A DNA stretch of 64,000 nt from G963664115 sp965263045. Its GTDB lineage: Bacteria; Acidobacteriota; Terriglobia; 20CM-2-55-15. The DNA is taken from assembly GCA_965263045.1 (NCBI GenBank), contig CBDHGK010000041.1, positions 1,054,001 to 1,118,000 on the forward strand. The letters are read 5' to 3'. This document shows positions 41,867 through 51,639 of the stretch, one piece after another. The position numbers and the translations under genes were made by a program. A model generated the notes under the pieces. The model saw only the letters and a list, made by a program, of their open reading frames with translations, was not told where the DNA came from and did not search any database. The stretch's first letter is position 1. The number at the start of each line of letters is the position of its first letter.

Positions 41867-42676
41867 GTGACAGAGGACAACGAAAAACAACCGACGCCGG
41901 GTCCGGGTGCCGGGGGGCCAGGTGCGAACACGTCACCAACGCCCGACCCGGCGCCCGACCCGGCGCCCGACCCGGCGCCCGACCCAGCGCACTCTGTCGA
42001 GCCTCCCCCGGCGACCGGCTCGGACCCGAAAGCGAAACCTCCTGATGTTGCGGAATCGGCCGGGGATGCCAAACCGCCGGTACCGAAACCGCCACCGAAG
42101 AAGCCCCGAGCGCCTGCCAAACCGAAGGGGCCGCAAAAGGAACCCTGGTCGGACGCTCTGGTGGATGTGCTCAAAGAAAGATTTCCCGATCAGGTCATCG
42201 AGGCGTACACGTTTTTGTCGCAACGGCAGCTGGTCATCCGCAAGGACCGGCTCACCGACATCATGGCGTTTCTTCGACGCAACGAGATCGAGCCGTTCGA
42301 CTTTCTCAGTGACGAAACGGCCACACATTGGGCGAAGGACGAGGAGTTTGAACTCGTCTATATGCTGTTTTCCTTCCAGACCCAGGGGCGTGTGCGGGTA
42401 AAGACCCGCATCAAGGAATGGGAATCAGTCGAAAGTCTCGTCAGTATCTGGCCGGGAGCGGACTGGCTGGAACGCGAGGCCTACGATATGTTCGGTATCC
42501 AGTTTGCGAATCACCCGAACCTCAAGCGAATTCTCCTGCCCGAGGACTGGGTCGGTTACCCGCTGCGAAAGGACTATGACCTCCGCTTGCAGGATGTCGA
42601 GTGGGTGCGCAAGCATCTGGGTATCGATTCAGGTCAGAAATTCTACGTGGGTAAGGCGAAGCATGGGGATGAGTGA
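41867..42676 (+). CDS. nuoC: Complex I subunit C with Pro-rich N-terminal extension
   Basis: A 269-aa protein from GTG 41867. The first 95 residues are low complexity, with four PDPA repeats (encoded by a 12-bp tandem at 41942-41989) and later PKPPPKKPRAPAKPKG. From residue 100 the NuoC fold follows: TDIMAFLRRNEIEPFDFLSD, FELVYMLFSFQTQGRVRVKT, and the motif WLEREAYDMFGIQFANHPNL followed by GYPLRKDYDL. NuoC binds NuoD in the Q module. The extension is unusual in length. Confidence 0.94.
   Translation: MTEDNEKQPTPGPGAGGPGANTSPTPDPAPDPAPDPAPDPAHSVEPPPATGSDPKAKPPDVAESAGDAKPPVPKPPPKKPRAPAKPKGPQKEPWSDALVDVLKERFPDQVIEAYTFLSQRQLVIRKDRLTDIMAFLRRNEIEPFDFLSDETATHWAKDEEFELVYMLFSFQTQGRVRVKTRIKEWESVESLVSIWPGADWLEREAYDMFGIQFANHPNLKRILLPEDWVGYPLRKDYDLRLQDVEWVRKHLGIDSGQKFYVGKAKHGDE
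41942..41989 (+). repeat. 12-bp tandem repeat encoding PDPA
   Basis: Four units of CCCGACCCGGCG (the last with one change) in the 5' part of nuoC. The in-frame unit length preserves the reading frame, so copy number may vary between strains. Confidence 0.9.
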
Positions 42677-42743
42677 TCGGGCCGGCTGGCGCTTACTGCC
42701 CAAAGCTACCAGATGAGTTACGCGATTCTCAGCTGAACTGAAA

Positions 42744-43862
42744 ATGACAACACAAGAACACACCTTATTCGATTCGAACGAAATCACCCTCAACATGGGG
42801 CCGCAGCACCCATCCACTCACGGTGTGCTGCAGGTCAAACTGAAGCTCGACGGGGAGAAGGTGATCGACGCCGATTGCGTGATCGGCTATCTGCATCGGG
42901 GTGTAGAGAAACTGGGAGAACACCAGACCTACGGTCAGTTCGTGCCGACGCTGGACCGCATGGACTACATCGCGGCTATTTCCAACTGTCTTGGATACTG
43001 CGAAGCCATCGAGAAAATGCTGCAGATTGAGGCGCCCCCCCGCGCACAGTATGTCCGCGTCTTGCTGACCGAATTGAACCGGATCACGAGCCACTTGTTG
43101 TGGTTGGGAACCCATGCACTGGACATCGGCGCGATGACGGTGTTTCTCTACTGCTTCCGCGAGCGGGAGGAGTTGCTGAAGATCTTCGAGAACTACTGCG
43201 GTGCCCGTTTGACCACCCATGTATTTCGAGTGGGCGGCCTGCAGTACGAAATCTATGACGGCTTTGAAGAGCAGGTGCGGACATTTGTCAATTATTTCCC
43301 CGGTAAGATCGACGAGTACGAGCAGTTGCTCACGGAGAACAGAATCTGGATCGGTCGCACGCGTGGCGTCGGCGTCCTGACGAAAGAAGAAGCGATCGAC
43401 ATGGGAGTCACCGGGCCCTGTCTGCGCGCGTCCGGACTCGAGTGGGACATCCGAAAGTCCAACCCCTACGCGGCCTATTCGGAATTCGAATTCGATATTC
43501 CGGTCGGGGAGTATGGCGACACTTATGACCGCTATCTCTGCCGCATCGAGGAGATGCGTCAGTCGAATCGGATCGTGGCCCAGGCCGTGGAGAAGATACC
43601 GGACGGACCCATTAAGGCCAAGGTCAGCAAGATCATTAAGCCGCCTGCTGGAGATATCTACCATTCGATCGAGGCCCCGAAAGGCGAGTTGGGCTATTAC
43701 GTGGTGAGCGACCAGACCACCATGCCGTATCGGGTCCGGGTTCGCCCGCCCTCCTACGTCAACCTGCAGGCCTTGCGCCAAATGGTCAAGGGGCACATGG
43801 TGGCCGATGTGGTGGCCGTGATCGGGACTCTCGATATCGTGCTCGGGGAGGTCGACCGCTAA
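42744..43862 (+). CDS. nuoD: Complex I subunit D (49-kDa homologue)
   Basis: A 372-aa catalytic Q-module subunit. Landmarks are MGPQHPSTHGVLQVKLKLDG, the VIGYLHRGVEKLGEHQTYG block, and the conserved QFVPTLDRMDYIAAISN. The C-terminus ends with DIVLGEVDR, matching family members. The Arg in LHRG is in the region corresponding to the NDUFS2 residue methylated by NDUFAF7, whose homologue is encoded upstream. It follows nuoC by 67 bases. Confidence 0.96.
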   Translation: MTTQEHTLFDSNEITLNMGPQHPSTHGVLQVKLKLDGEKVIDADCVIGYLHRGVEKLGEHQTYGQFVPTLDRMDYIAAISNCLGYCEAIEKMLQIEAPPRAQYVRVLLTELNRITSHLLWLGTHALDIGAMTVFLYCFREREELLKIFENYCGARLTTHVFRVGGLQYEIYDGFEEQVRTFVNYFPGKIDEYEQLLTENRIWIGRTRGVGVLTKEEAIDMGVTGPCLRASGLEWDIRKSNPYAAYSEFEFDIPVGEYGDTYDRYLCRIEEMRQSNRIVAQAVEKIPDGPIKAKVSKIIKPPAGDIYHSIEAPKGELGYYVVSDQTTMPYRVRVRPPSYVNLQALRQMVKGHMVADVVAVIGTLDIVLGEVDR

Positions 43863-43865
43863 GCC

Positions 43866-44915
43866 ATGGATTACCTCGTCAGCTTCGTACTCACGCCCCT
43901 CGTAAAGATCGGGATCGTTTTCGGAGTCCTTTCGCTGGTGGTCGCCTATTTGACACTTCTCGAGCGCAAGGTGATTGCCTTCATGCAGGTGAGGCTCGGA
44001 CCGATGCGTGTGGGGCCTTATGGTCTTCTTCAACCGATCGCGGATGGCGTGAAACTGATGCTCAAGGAGGACATCGTCCCCTCCGGGGCGGACCGCCTGA
44101 TCTTCACCATGGCGCCGATTATTACCCTGATTCCGGCATTCATAGTCTTTGCCGTAATTCCGTTCGGACCGGAGCTGCCCGAATTCGAGCTCTTCGGCTA
44201 TACGGTCGATCCATCGATTCGCATTACCGATGTAAACATCGGAGTGCTTTACGTCCTGTCGGTCTCCTCGATCGGGATCCTGGGCGTCATCCTCGGGGGT
44301 TGGGCCTCAAACAGCAAGTACCCGCTGCTAGGGGCGCTACGATCGGCGGCGCAGATGGTCAGTTATGAAGTCGCCCTGGGATTCTCCATCATCGGTGTTC
44401 TCATGTTGGCCGGTTCATTCAGCCTTGTGGATATCGTCGAGTCTCAGCGGGATGGGGGCTACTGGTACGTTTTCCTGCAACCGATCGGTTTTATTCTGTT
44501 TTTCATCAGCGGCGTGGCGGAAACCAATCGAGCCCCCTTCGATCTGCCCGAAGCGGAATCGGAACTGGTGGCGGGTTTCCACACCGAATACAGTGGATTT
44601 CGTTTCTCCTTATTCTTTCTGGCTGAGTACGCCAGCATGATCGTGATCGCATCGATGGCGATCACGCTGTTCTGGGGCGGCTGGCTCCGACCGTTTCCCG
44701 GTGTAGACGCGCTGGCATTCCTGGACCTGATTCCGGGCGTTGTGTGGTTCGGCCTGAAAGTTCTGATTTTCCTGTATATGTATCTCTGGTTCCGGGCGTC
44801 ATGGCCCCGATACCGATACGACCAGCTTATGAACCTGGGTTGGCTGTATCTATTGCCGATAGCGATCGCCAACGTCATTGTCACCGCCGTGCTGGTATTG
44901 GTGCTGAGAGGATAG
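43866..44915 (+). CDS. nuoH: Complex I subunit H
   Basis: This 349-aa membrane subunit (eight or more helices) forms the quinone channel. Signatures are ERKVIAFMQVRLGPMRVGPY, GLLQPIADGVKLMLKEDIVP and AETNRAPFDLPEAESELVAG. Its start lies four bases after the nuoD stop. It contacts NuoB and NuoD at the junction of the arms. Confidence 0.96.
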   Translation: MDYLVSFVLTPLVKIGIVFGVLSLVVAYLTLLERKVIAFMQVRLGPMRVGPYGLLQPIADGVKLMLKEDIVPSGADRLIFTMAPIITLIPAFIVFAVIPFGPELPEFELFGYTVDPSIRITDVNIGVLYVLSVSSIGILGVILGGWASNSKYPLLGALRSAAQMVSYEVALGFSIIGVLMLAGSFSLVDIVESQRDGGYWYVFLQPIGFILFFISGVAETNRAPFDLPEAESELVAGFHTEYSGFRFSLFFLAEYASMIVIASMAITLFWGGWLRPFPGVDALAFLDLIPGVVWFGLKVLIFLYMYLWFRASWPRYRYDQLMNLGWLYLLPIAIANVIVTAVLVLVLRG

Positions 44916-44919
44916 GATT

Positions 44920-45393
44920 ATGAAAGTAACGCGTTCGGAAGGGCTCTCCCTGCTCAAGAAAATATTTCTGTTCGATCTCATCAAGGGATTGATGCTGACG
45001 TTTTCTTACCAGCGACCCTCGGTTAACTATACCGAGCAGTATCCCAAGGTGCGGCCAAAGGTGGCCCAGCGCTACCGGGGTGCGCCGCGGCTGAACAACG
45101 ATCCTGAAACCGGCGCAACACTCTGCATCGCCTGTAACCTCTGCGCGCTGGCCTGTCCGGAGTACTGCATCGAAGTGGCCTGGGATCGGACCGAAGCCGG
45201 GAAGAAGGCGCTAACGACGTTTACCTTTGATCTGTCGCGGTGCATGTTTTGTGGCCTGTGTGAAGATGCGTGCCCAACCCCCTGCCTGGAGCTGACCCAG
45301 GACTTTGAGTTGGCTCTTTACGGCCGCAAGGACATGAAATGGGACCGTCAGAAACTGGAAGAGGGCAATCAGCCTATTTTGTATGCAAAGTAG
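44920..45393 (+). CDS. nuoI: Complex I subunit I (two 4Fe-4S clusters)
   Basis: A 157-aa ferredoxin-type subunit. Two CxxCxxCxxxCP motifs bind clusters N6a and N6b: CIACNLCALACPEYCIE and CMFCGLCEDACPTPCLEL. The N-terminal amphipathic segment (KKIFLFDLIKGLMLTFSY) docks on the membrane arm. It delivers electrons to NuoB. Confidence 0.96.
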   Translation: MKVTRSEGLSLLKKIFLFDLIKGLMLTFSYQRPSVNYTEQYPKVRPKVAQRYRGAPRLNNDPETGATLCIACNLCALACPEYCIEVAWDRTEAGKKALTTFTFDLSRCMFCGLCEDACPTPCLELTQDFELALYGRKDMKWDRQKLEEGNQPILYAK

Positions 45394-45415
45394 ATGGATA
45401 TCGTGACTCCGCCCA

Positions 45416-45937
45416 ATGCTTGAACTCATCGTTTTCTATACGTTCGCGACGATTGCCGTGGTTTCGGCCATCCTGGTAATCACCCGGCAGAACGCCGTTC
45501 ACAGCGCGATGTTCCTCGCCGCGACGCTTCTCTCGGTGGCGGGCGTCTTTCTGAGCCTCCACGCTGAGTTTCTGGCAGGCGTTCAGGTCATTGTCTATGT
45601 CGGCGGGATACTCGTTCTGTTCGTGTTCGTCATAATGCTGGTCCCTTCCGACCGCGTAGTGTTCGAGCGCCGCTACAACCAGCAGGGAAAAGTGGCAATC
45701 GTTGTGGCCGCCATCCTGGTTGTGGAGTTTGGATACGGGCTCTACAGCGGACGGGGTTTCGAGTTTGCCGAGCCCGGGGCCGAAACGGTCATCGAAGGGA
45801 ACAGCCAGTGGGTGGGTATGGTGCTGTATCAGAATTACTTATTACCCTTTGAGATTGCTTCCATTCTGCTGCTGGTGGCCATCGTCGGCGCCGTTGTACT
45901 TTCAAAGAAACCGCCGTCGGAAGAGCGGGCCGATTAA
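45416..45937 (+). CDS. nuoJ: Complex I subunit J
   Basis: A 173-aa membrane subunit with five predicted helices. The conserved QVIVYVGGILVLFVFVIML segment, containing the pi-bulge region of helix 3, identifies it, along with the N-terminal NAVHSAMFLAATLLSVAG. It is 22 bases downstream of nuoI. Confidence 0.94.
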   Translation: MLELIVFYTFATIAVVSAILVITRQNAVHSAMFLAATLLSVAGVFLSLHAEFLAGVQVIVYVGGILVLFVFVIMLVPSDRVVFERRYNQQGKVAIVVAAILVVEFGYGLYSGRGFEFAEPGAETVIEGNSQWVGMVLYQNYLLPFEIASILLLVAIVGAVVLSKKPPSEERAD

Positions 45938-45949
45938 GAGGCGGGAAAC

Positions 45950-46252
45950 ATGGTACCTGTATATCACTATCTCTTTCTCGGCGTGGCCCTGTTCACGATT
46001 GGTGTGGTCGGTGTGCTTACGCGCCGGAATGTTCTGATTATCCTCATGTCGATCGAGCTGATGCTGAACGCCGTCAACATCAATCTCATAGCGTTCTCGG
46101 CCCAGCTGCAGCATGTCACGGGGCAGGTCTTCGCGATTTTCGTCATCGTCGTGGCGGCGGCGGAGGCTGCGGTGGGCCTGGGAATCGTGATCGCCATGTT
46201 TGCGAACAAAGAAACCGTGAACGTCAGCGAAATTGATTTGATGAAGTGGTAG
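45950..46252 (+). CDS. nuoK: Complex I subunit K
   Basis: This 100-aa three-helix subunit is related to MrpC. The motif GVLTRRNVLIILMSIELMLN holds the first membrane Glu, and AAAEAAVGLGIVIAMF holds the second, both needed in the proton path. It starts 12 bases after nuoJ. Confidence 0.95.
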   Translation: MVPVYHYLFLGVALFTIGVVGVLTRRNVLIILMSIELMLNAVNINLIAFSAQLQHVTGQVFAIFVIVVAAAEAAVGLGIVIAMFANKETVNVSEIDLMKW

Positions 46253-46268
46253 TGGCGAAAAATAGAGC

Positions 46269-48341
46269 GTGAACTTTCTGGATCAAATCTGGCTGATACC
46301 GCTGTTCCCGGCCCTTGGATTCGCGATCAACGGGCTGTTCGGCAAGCGGATGTCCAAGGCCGCGATCAACGCCGTCGGCTGCGGCTCGGTGTTGCTGTCG
46401 TTCGTTTATGCGCTGGGCGCGGTGCTTCAACTGATTGGTCTGGAGGAAGAATCCCGCTCCCACACCGTCACTGTTTTCGAGTGGATCAACGCCGGAGCCG
46501 CGCACACTTCCCTTGGCGAACTGACACGATTCGAAGTGGCATGGGGTTATTTGCTGGATCCGCTGTCATCCGTGATGGTGCTCGTTGTGAGTGGAATCGG
46601 CTTTCTCATCCATGTCTATTCCACGGGCTACATGGCCGACGAAGACGGTTACTATCGATTCTTTGCCTACCTGAACCTGTTCATGTTCTCCATGCTGACC
46701 CTCATTCTCGGCAGTAACTACCTGATGTTGTTTGTGGGTTGGGAAGGCGTGGGTTTGTGTTCGTACCTGTTGATCGGATTCTTCATCACCAAGAGAAGCG
46801 CCGGCGACGCCGCCAAGAAAGCATTCGTCGTCAACCGTGTGGGGGACTGGGGTTTCTCGATCGGCATCATGTTGATCTTCTTTACCTTCGGCACGCTCGA
46901 GTTCACAGGTGTCAACGAAGCGATTCATGCGGGTGTTGAAGGCGGTCTCTATCATGCGGGCGACATGATCTTCGTCGGCATCGCCATCGCGCTGTTCATC
47001 GGCGCCACCGGGAAGTCCGCCCAGCTGCCTCTGTACGTCTGGTTGCCCGACGCCATGGAAGGCCCCACGCCTGTGAGTGCCTTGATTCACGCGGCGACGA
47101 TGGTGACGGCCGGCGTCTACATGGTGGCGCGCAGCAACTTCATCTATCAACTGGCGCCTTCGGCGATGCTGCTCGTTGCCGTAGTGGGTGCGTTGACCGC
47201 GTTTATGGCTGCATCGATCGCGCTGGTTCAGAACGATATCAAGCGGGTGCTGGCCTACTCGACGGTGAGCCAGCTCGGTTACATGGTTCTGGCTCTCGGA
47301 GTCGGTGCGTTCGCTGCAGGCATCTTTCACCTCATGACGCACGCGTTCTTCAAGGCGCTCCTGTTCCTATGCTCGGGCAGCGTTATTCACGCCATGCATC
47401 ACGAGCAGGATATGCGAAAGATGGGCGCGCTCCGGAGCAGGATTCCGGTGACGTTCGCCACGATGGCAATCGGTACGCTTGCGATTGCCGGGACGCCGCT
47501 GCTCAGCGGTTTCTTTTCCAAAGACGAGATTCTCTGGCGAACGTTTTCGAATCCGCAGGGGAGTATCGTCCTCTACGCCATCGGTGTGGTCGTGGCCGGA
47601 ATGACGGCGTTTTATATGTTCCGCATGCTCTTCATGACGTTCTATGGGGAGTCGCGGGTGGACCCGCACGTGAAAGTTCACGAATCCCCGAAGGCGATGA
47701 CGATTCCGCTGATCGTTTTGGCCGTAGGGGCCGTTTTCGCCGGCTATGTCGGGCTGCCGGTCTGGATCGCGGAAACGAATACCTTCGAGCATTTTCTGGA
47801 GCCGGTCTTTGAGCCCCTGCCATTCGCAGCCGCAGTCGGGGGTGGGGCCGTGGCCGAAGCCGCAGCCGTGGAATACTCACACGCGTTTGAAGCCGCAATG
47901 GCCGCATTTTCCGTTGCCGTTGCGTTCATCGGATTCTTAATCGCCTATTCGATGTATTTCAAGAAGAGCAATCGAGCCCGCGAACTGGCCACCCGGTACC
48001 AGGGCGCCTATCAGGCCCTGCTCGGTAAATACTATGTTGACGAGCTCTATGACTTTCTGTTCGTCAATCGTTCCAAGATTTTCGGCACCGGATTGTGGCG
48101 GTTTGACGCCAAATTTGTGGATGGCGCCGTCAACCGGAGCGCCTGGGCCACGGTCAAGAGTGCCGAGGGCTCGGGCTGGTGGGACCGATGGATCGTAGAC
48201 GGCGCTGTCCGTTTGGTGGGCGGGGTCGTGAGGACCTTCAGTTGGCCCGTCCGGCTGCTCCAGACCGGCTACGTCCAGAATTACGCGTTGATGATGATCC
48301 TCGGCGTTCTGGTCTTTGTCGGCTATGTCTTGATCGGTTGA
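46269..48341 (+). CDS. nuoL: Complex I subunit L (antiporter-like)
   Basis: A 690-aa antiporter-like subunit from GTG 46269. The core includes YLMLFVGWEGVGLCSYLLIG, GKSAQLPLYVWLPDAMEGPT (essential Lys region) and HAATMVTAGVYMVARSNF. The last 150 residues contain the long lateral helix and final membrane segment (ending NYALMMILGVLVFVGYVLIG). It is somewhat longer than the usual 610-650 aa because of an Ala-rich insert near 515-540. Confidence 0.96.
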   Translation: MNFLDQIWLIPLFPALGFAINGLFGKRMSKAAINAVGCGSVLLSFVYALGAVLQLIGLEEESRSHTVTVFEWINAGAAHTSLGELTRFEVAWGYLLDPLSSVMVLVVSGIGFLIHVYSTGYMADEDGYYRFFAYLNLFMFSMLTLILGSNYLMLFVGWEGVGLCSYLLIGFFITKRSAGDAAKKAFVVNRVGDWGFSIGIMLIFFTFGTLEFTGVNEAIHAGVEGGLYHAGDMIFVGIAIALFIGATGKSAQLPLYVWLPDAMEGPTPVSALIHAATMVTAGVYMVARSNFIYQLAPSAMLLVAVVGALTAFMAASIALVQNDIKRVLAYSTVSQLGYMVLALGVGAFAAGIFHLMTHAFFKALLFLCSGSVIHAMHHEQDMRKMGALRSRIPVTFATMAIGTLAIAGTPLLSGFFSKDEILWRTFSNPQGSIVLYAIGVVVAGMTAFYMFRMLFMTFYGESRVDPHVKVHESPKAMTIPLIVLAVGAVFAGYVGLPVWIAETNTFEHFLEPVFEPLPFAAAVGGGAVAEAAAVEYSHAFEAAMAAFSVAVAFIGFLIAYSMYFKKSNRARELATRYQGAYQALLGKYYVDELYDFLFVNRSKIFGTGLWRFDAKFVDGAVNRSAWATVKSAEGSGWWDRWIVDGAVRLVGGVVRTFSWPVRLLQTGYVQNYALMMILGVLVFVGYVLIG

Positions 48342-48449
48342 CGCGAACGTCCATGGATCATAGAGCTCGATCCCTAATGTGTTGGTGTTTGGAAGACATT
48401 CAGTCAGGAAATCAGGGCCGGCCTGTTTCTTCACCCGGAGTATCGATAC

Positions 48450-50093
48450 ATGGAGTTTTATAGAACACATATCCTGACCATCGTGGCGTTCCTGCCTCTG
48501 GCCGGCGCGATCGTTCTGATGTTCTTTAACAAGGAGAACAAGGGAGCTATCCGCCTGTGGACCAACCTGGTCGGACTGGCGGGTTTCCTGGTGTCGATTC
48601 CGCTGTTCTTCTGGTTCGACTACGACATCAGCGGAGAGATGCAATTCGCTGAACGGGTGCCATGGATCGACGCTCTGGGCGTGGAATACGCTGTGGGCAT
48701 CGACGGGATCAGTCTCCTGCTGGTGCTTCTGACGACGATGCTGGGCAGCATCGCGATCCTTTCCTCCTGGGAATCGATTCAGGATCGAGCCAAGGAATAC
48801 TACATCTTTATGTTGATGTTGCAGACCGGCATGCTCGGTGTGTTCATCGCGCTCGATTTCTTCATGTTCTACGTGTTCTGGGAAGTGATGCTGGTGCCGA
48901 TGTACTTCCTGATCGGCGTCTGGGGTGGACCCCGCAAGCTGTATGCGGCCATCAAGTTCTTTCTCTATACCCTGGTCGGCTCGGTGCTGTTGCTTCTGGG
49001 TATTCTGTCGCTTTACTTCCAGTATCCTGCGATTGCGGCGGCCGTGCCTGAAATCGCGAATCAGTTCGGACAGGGCTTCACCTTTGACATCCTGGCGTTT
49101 CAGGCGATGGGCCAGTATCTTTCGTTCGATGTCCAGTACTGGGTGTTCCTCGCGTTTTTCGTTGGCTTCGCCATCAAGGTGCCGATGTTTCCGTTTCATA
49201 CCTGGCTCCCGGATGCGCATGTGCAGGCGCCGACTGCCGGTTCGGTCATACTGGCGGGCGTTTTGCTGAAAATGGGGACATACGGCTTTGTCCGGTTCAG
49301 CCTGCCGATTCTGCCCGAAGCGGCCGTTTACTTTGTTCCCCACATGATCGTGCTCGCGATCATCGCGATCATTTACGGCGCCCTGGTGGCAATGATGCAG
49401 AAGGATATGAAGAGCCTCGTGGCCTACTCTTCGGTGAGCCACATGGGTTTCATCATGCTGGGCATGTTCGCGCTGAACCCGAACGGCTTGAACGGGAGCA
49501 TTCTACAGCAGATCAATCACGGGATTTCGACGGGAGCCCTCTTCCTTATCGTTGGCATTATTTACGACAGACGGCATACGCGTGAGATCGCCGAGTTTGG
49601 CGGACTGTCGACGATCATGCCCGTCTTTGCAACCGTATTCCTGATCATGACGATGTCGTCGATTGGGCTCCCGCTGCTCAACGGTTTCATCGGTGAGTTC
49701 ACGATCCTGCAGGGGGCGCTTCAGGAAAACCTCTGGTGGGCTGTAGCCGGCGGTTCCGGCATCGTGCTGGGGGCGGCGTATATGCTCTGGCTGTACCAAC
49801 GGATGATGTTCGGGAAACTCGACAATCCGGCCAACGAAAAACTGGCCGACATGAACCTGCGGGAGTTTGTCACGCTGGCGCCACTGATCGTTCTCGCTTT
49901 CTGGATTGGAATTTATCCCGCGCCGTTCTTCAGGGCGCTCGATGGTCCTGTCACCAAGATCGTGGAGAGCGTGAGGCCGGACTATTATGACGCGAATCCT
50001 CTCGAGGCCCGCAACAGGGCCGGGGTCGGGCCAATTGCTGAAGTCGTCGAAGCCACTCTGGAAATCGGGCAAGACGCTGGAGATAACGATTAG
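48450..50093 (+). CDS. nuoM: Complex I subunit M (antiporter-like)
   Basis: A 547-aa antiporter-like subunit. Signatures are FMFYVFWEVMLVPMYFLIGV, KVPMFPFHTWLPDAHVQAPT and AGVLLKMGTYGFVRF, with the conserved Glu and Lys of the proton half-channels. A short soluble tail follows residue 505. It ends directly before the nuoN start. Confidence 0.96.
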   Translation: MEFYRTHILTIVAFLPLAGAIVLMFFNKENKGAIRLWTNLVGLAGFLVSIPLFFWFDYDISGEMQFAERVPWIDALGVEYAVGIDGISLLLVLLTTMLGSIAILSSWESIQDRAKEYYIFMLMLQTGMLGVFIALDFFMFYVFWEVMLVPMYFLIGVWGGPRKLYAAIKFFLYTLVGSVLLLLGILSLYFQYPAIAAAVPEIANQFGQGFTFDILAFQAMGQYLSFDVQYWVFLAFFVGFAIKVPMFPFHTWLPDAHVQAPTAGSVILAGVLLKMGTYGFVRFSLPILPEAAVYFVPHMIVLAIIAIIYGALVAMMQKDMKSLVAYSSVSHMGFIMLGMFALNPNGLNGSILQQINHGISTGALFLIVGIIYDRRHTREIAEFGGLSTIMPVFATVFLIMTMSSIGLPLLNGFIGEFTILQGALQENLWWAVAGGSGIVLGAAYMLWLYQRMMFGKLDNPANEKLADMNLREFVTLAPLIVLAFWIGIYPAPFFRALDGPVTKIVESVRPDYYDANPLEARNRAGVGPIAEVVEATLEIGQDAGDND

Positions 50094-51533
50094 GTGGGCG
50101 ACTTTTTCCAACTGCAGGATCTGGCGGCAATCGCTCCTGAGCTGGCACTGACGATCTTTGGCCTGGCGCTCCTCCTGCTGGACCTGATCGTCCGCGAAAA
50201 GCACACACTCGGGTATTTTGCGCTGGCCGGGTTGGGGCTCTCGGGCGTCCTCCTGTACCGTCTGGATGGAGTCAACATGTCAGCGTACGGCGGTCAACTG
50301 GCCGTTGACCCCTTCGCGGCCTACTTCAAGTTTATTTTCCTGATCGCAGCCGGACTGACCATCGGGATTTCGATGCGCTACCTGGACGTCGAGCGGGAAC
50401 AGCATGGCGAATACTACGTGCTCATCCTCTTCGCCACGATGGGGATGATGTTCATGGCCGGTGGCACGGATCTGATTACGCTGTATATCGGGCTGGAGAC
50501 GATGGCCATTGCGACGTATGTCCTGGTCGGATTTTTGAGGGGCAACCAGAAATCCAACGAGGCGGCGCTGAAGTATTTTCTCCTCGGCGCCTTTTCGTCC
50601 GGTGTCCTCCTTTACGGAATGTCGTTGCTATATGGCATATCGGGCTCGACGAACCTGACCGAGATAGCGGATGCGATCACACGGCGGCCCGTGGCCGATC
50701 CGGTTTCAATGCTCGCGATGATTACCGTGGCTGCAGGTCTGTTCTTCAAGATCGCAGCGGTTCCGTTCCACCAGTGGACACCGGACGCGTACGAAGGCGC
50801 GCCCACGTCCGTAACCGCGTACATGTCGGTCGCGGTGAAGGCTGCTTCATTCGCGATGATGGTCCGTATTTTCATGACGGCCATCTATCCACTCCGAGAT
50901 CAGTGGGTGCCGCTTCTCGCAGCGGTCGCGGTGATGACAATCACCGTCAGCAACATCGCGGCGCTCACTCAGACGAATGTCAAACGGATGCTGGCCTACT
51001 CGTCCATATCCCACGCAGGATTTGTTCTCCTCGGCCTGATCGCGGGCAACGACACCGGTATGACTGCCATCGCGCTCTACCTGTTCGTCTACACGTTCAT
51101 GAATATCGGTGCGTGGTCCATTATTGTCGCCTTGCGGCGCCGCGACGTTATCGGCGAATACGTTGAGGATCTCAACGGCCTCGTCTTCAAGCATCCAGGG
51201 GCGGCCACGCTCATGCTCATCTTCATGTTGTCGCTGGCCGGCATTCCGCCGACCGCAGGCTTCGTCGCGAAGTATTATCTGTTCGCCTCCGTAATTGAAA
51301 CGGGTCACACGACGCTGGCCGTTATCGCCGCCTTGAACATCGCCATTGGCCTCTACTACTACATGCGTGTGGTCGTTGCGATGTTCATGTCCGAGACGAC
51401 CGAAAAGACCGGCTTGTCGCTGTCGCCGGGGTTGGTTTCGGTACTGGCCATAACGTTGATTTTCACGCTCTTCATCGGACTCTATCCAGATCCTTTCATT
51501 ACGATGGCGCAGGCGGCGACGCAAGGCTTCTAA
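50094..51533 (+). CDS. nuoN: Complex I subunit N (antiporter-like)
   Basis: A 479-aa antiporter-like subunit from GTG 50094, directly abutting nuoM. Motifs are YIGLETMAIATYVLVGFLRG, KIAAVPFHQWTPDAYEGAPT and SVAVKAASFAMMVRIFMTAI. It closes the nuo set. Genes for the NADH-oxidising module (nuoEFG) do not follow. Confidence 0.96.
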   Translation: MGDFFQLQDLAAIAPELALTIFGLALLLLDLIVREKHTLGYFALAGLGLSGVLLYRLDGVNMSAYGGQLAVDPFAAYFKFIFLIAAGLTIGISMRYLDVEREQHGEYYVLILFATMGMMFMAGGTDLITLYIGLETMAIATYVLVGFLRGNQKSNEAALKYFLLGAFSSGVLLYGMSLLYGISGSTNLTEIADAITRRPVADPVSMLAMITVAAGLFFKIAAVPFHQWTPDAYEGAPTSVTAYMSVAVKAASFAMMVRIFMTAIYPLRDQWVPLLAAVAVMTITVSNIAALTQTNVKRMLAYSSISHAGFVLLGLIAGNDTGMTAIALYLFVYTFMNIGAWSIIVALRRRDVIGEYVEDLNGLVFKHPGAATLMLIFMLSLAGIPPTAGFVAKYYLFASVIETGHTTLAVIAALNIAIGLYYYMRVVVAMFMSETTEKTGLSLSPGLVSVLAITLIFTLFIGLYPDPFITMAQAATQGF

Positions 51534-51639
51534 AGTAGTGACGCCCGACGATTGGCGCGTGACCAACCTTCGGAACTGACCCGTACCGATTACTTGACGT
51601 GTCAGCTGCCACGCGTCGATCGTCAATGACAGATTGGTC

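Noticed and set aside
41942..41989. Possible CRISPR-like repeat array
   Set aside because: Units are 12 bp and directly adjacent without spacers; they encode PDPA repeats within nuoC.
47937..49442. A 501-codon open frame on the minus strand across nuoL/nuoM
   Set aside because: It lies opposite two clearly conserved complex I genes, is rich in His, Arg and Gln as expected from the antisense of membrane-protein codons, and has no recognisable motif.
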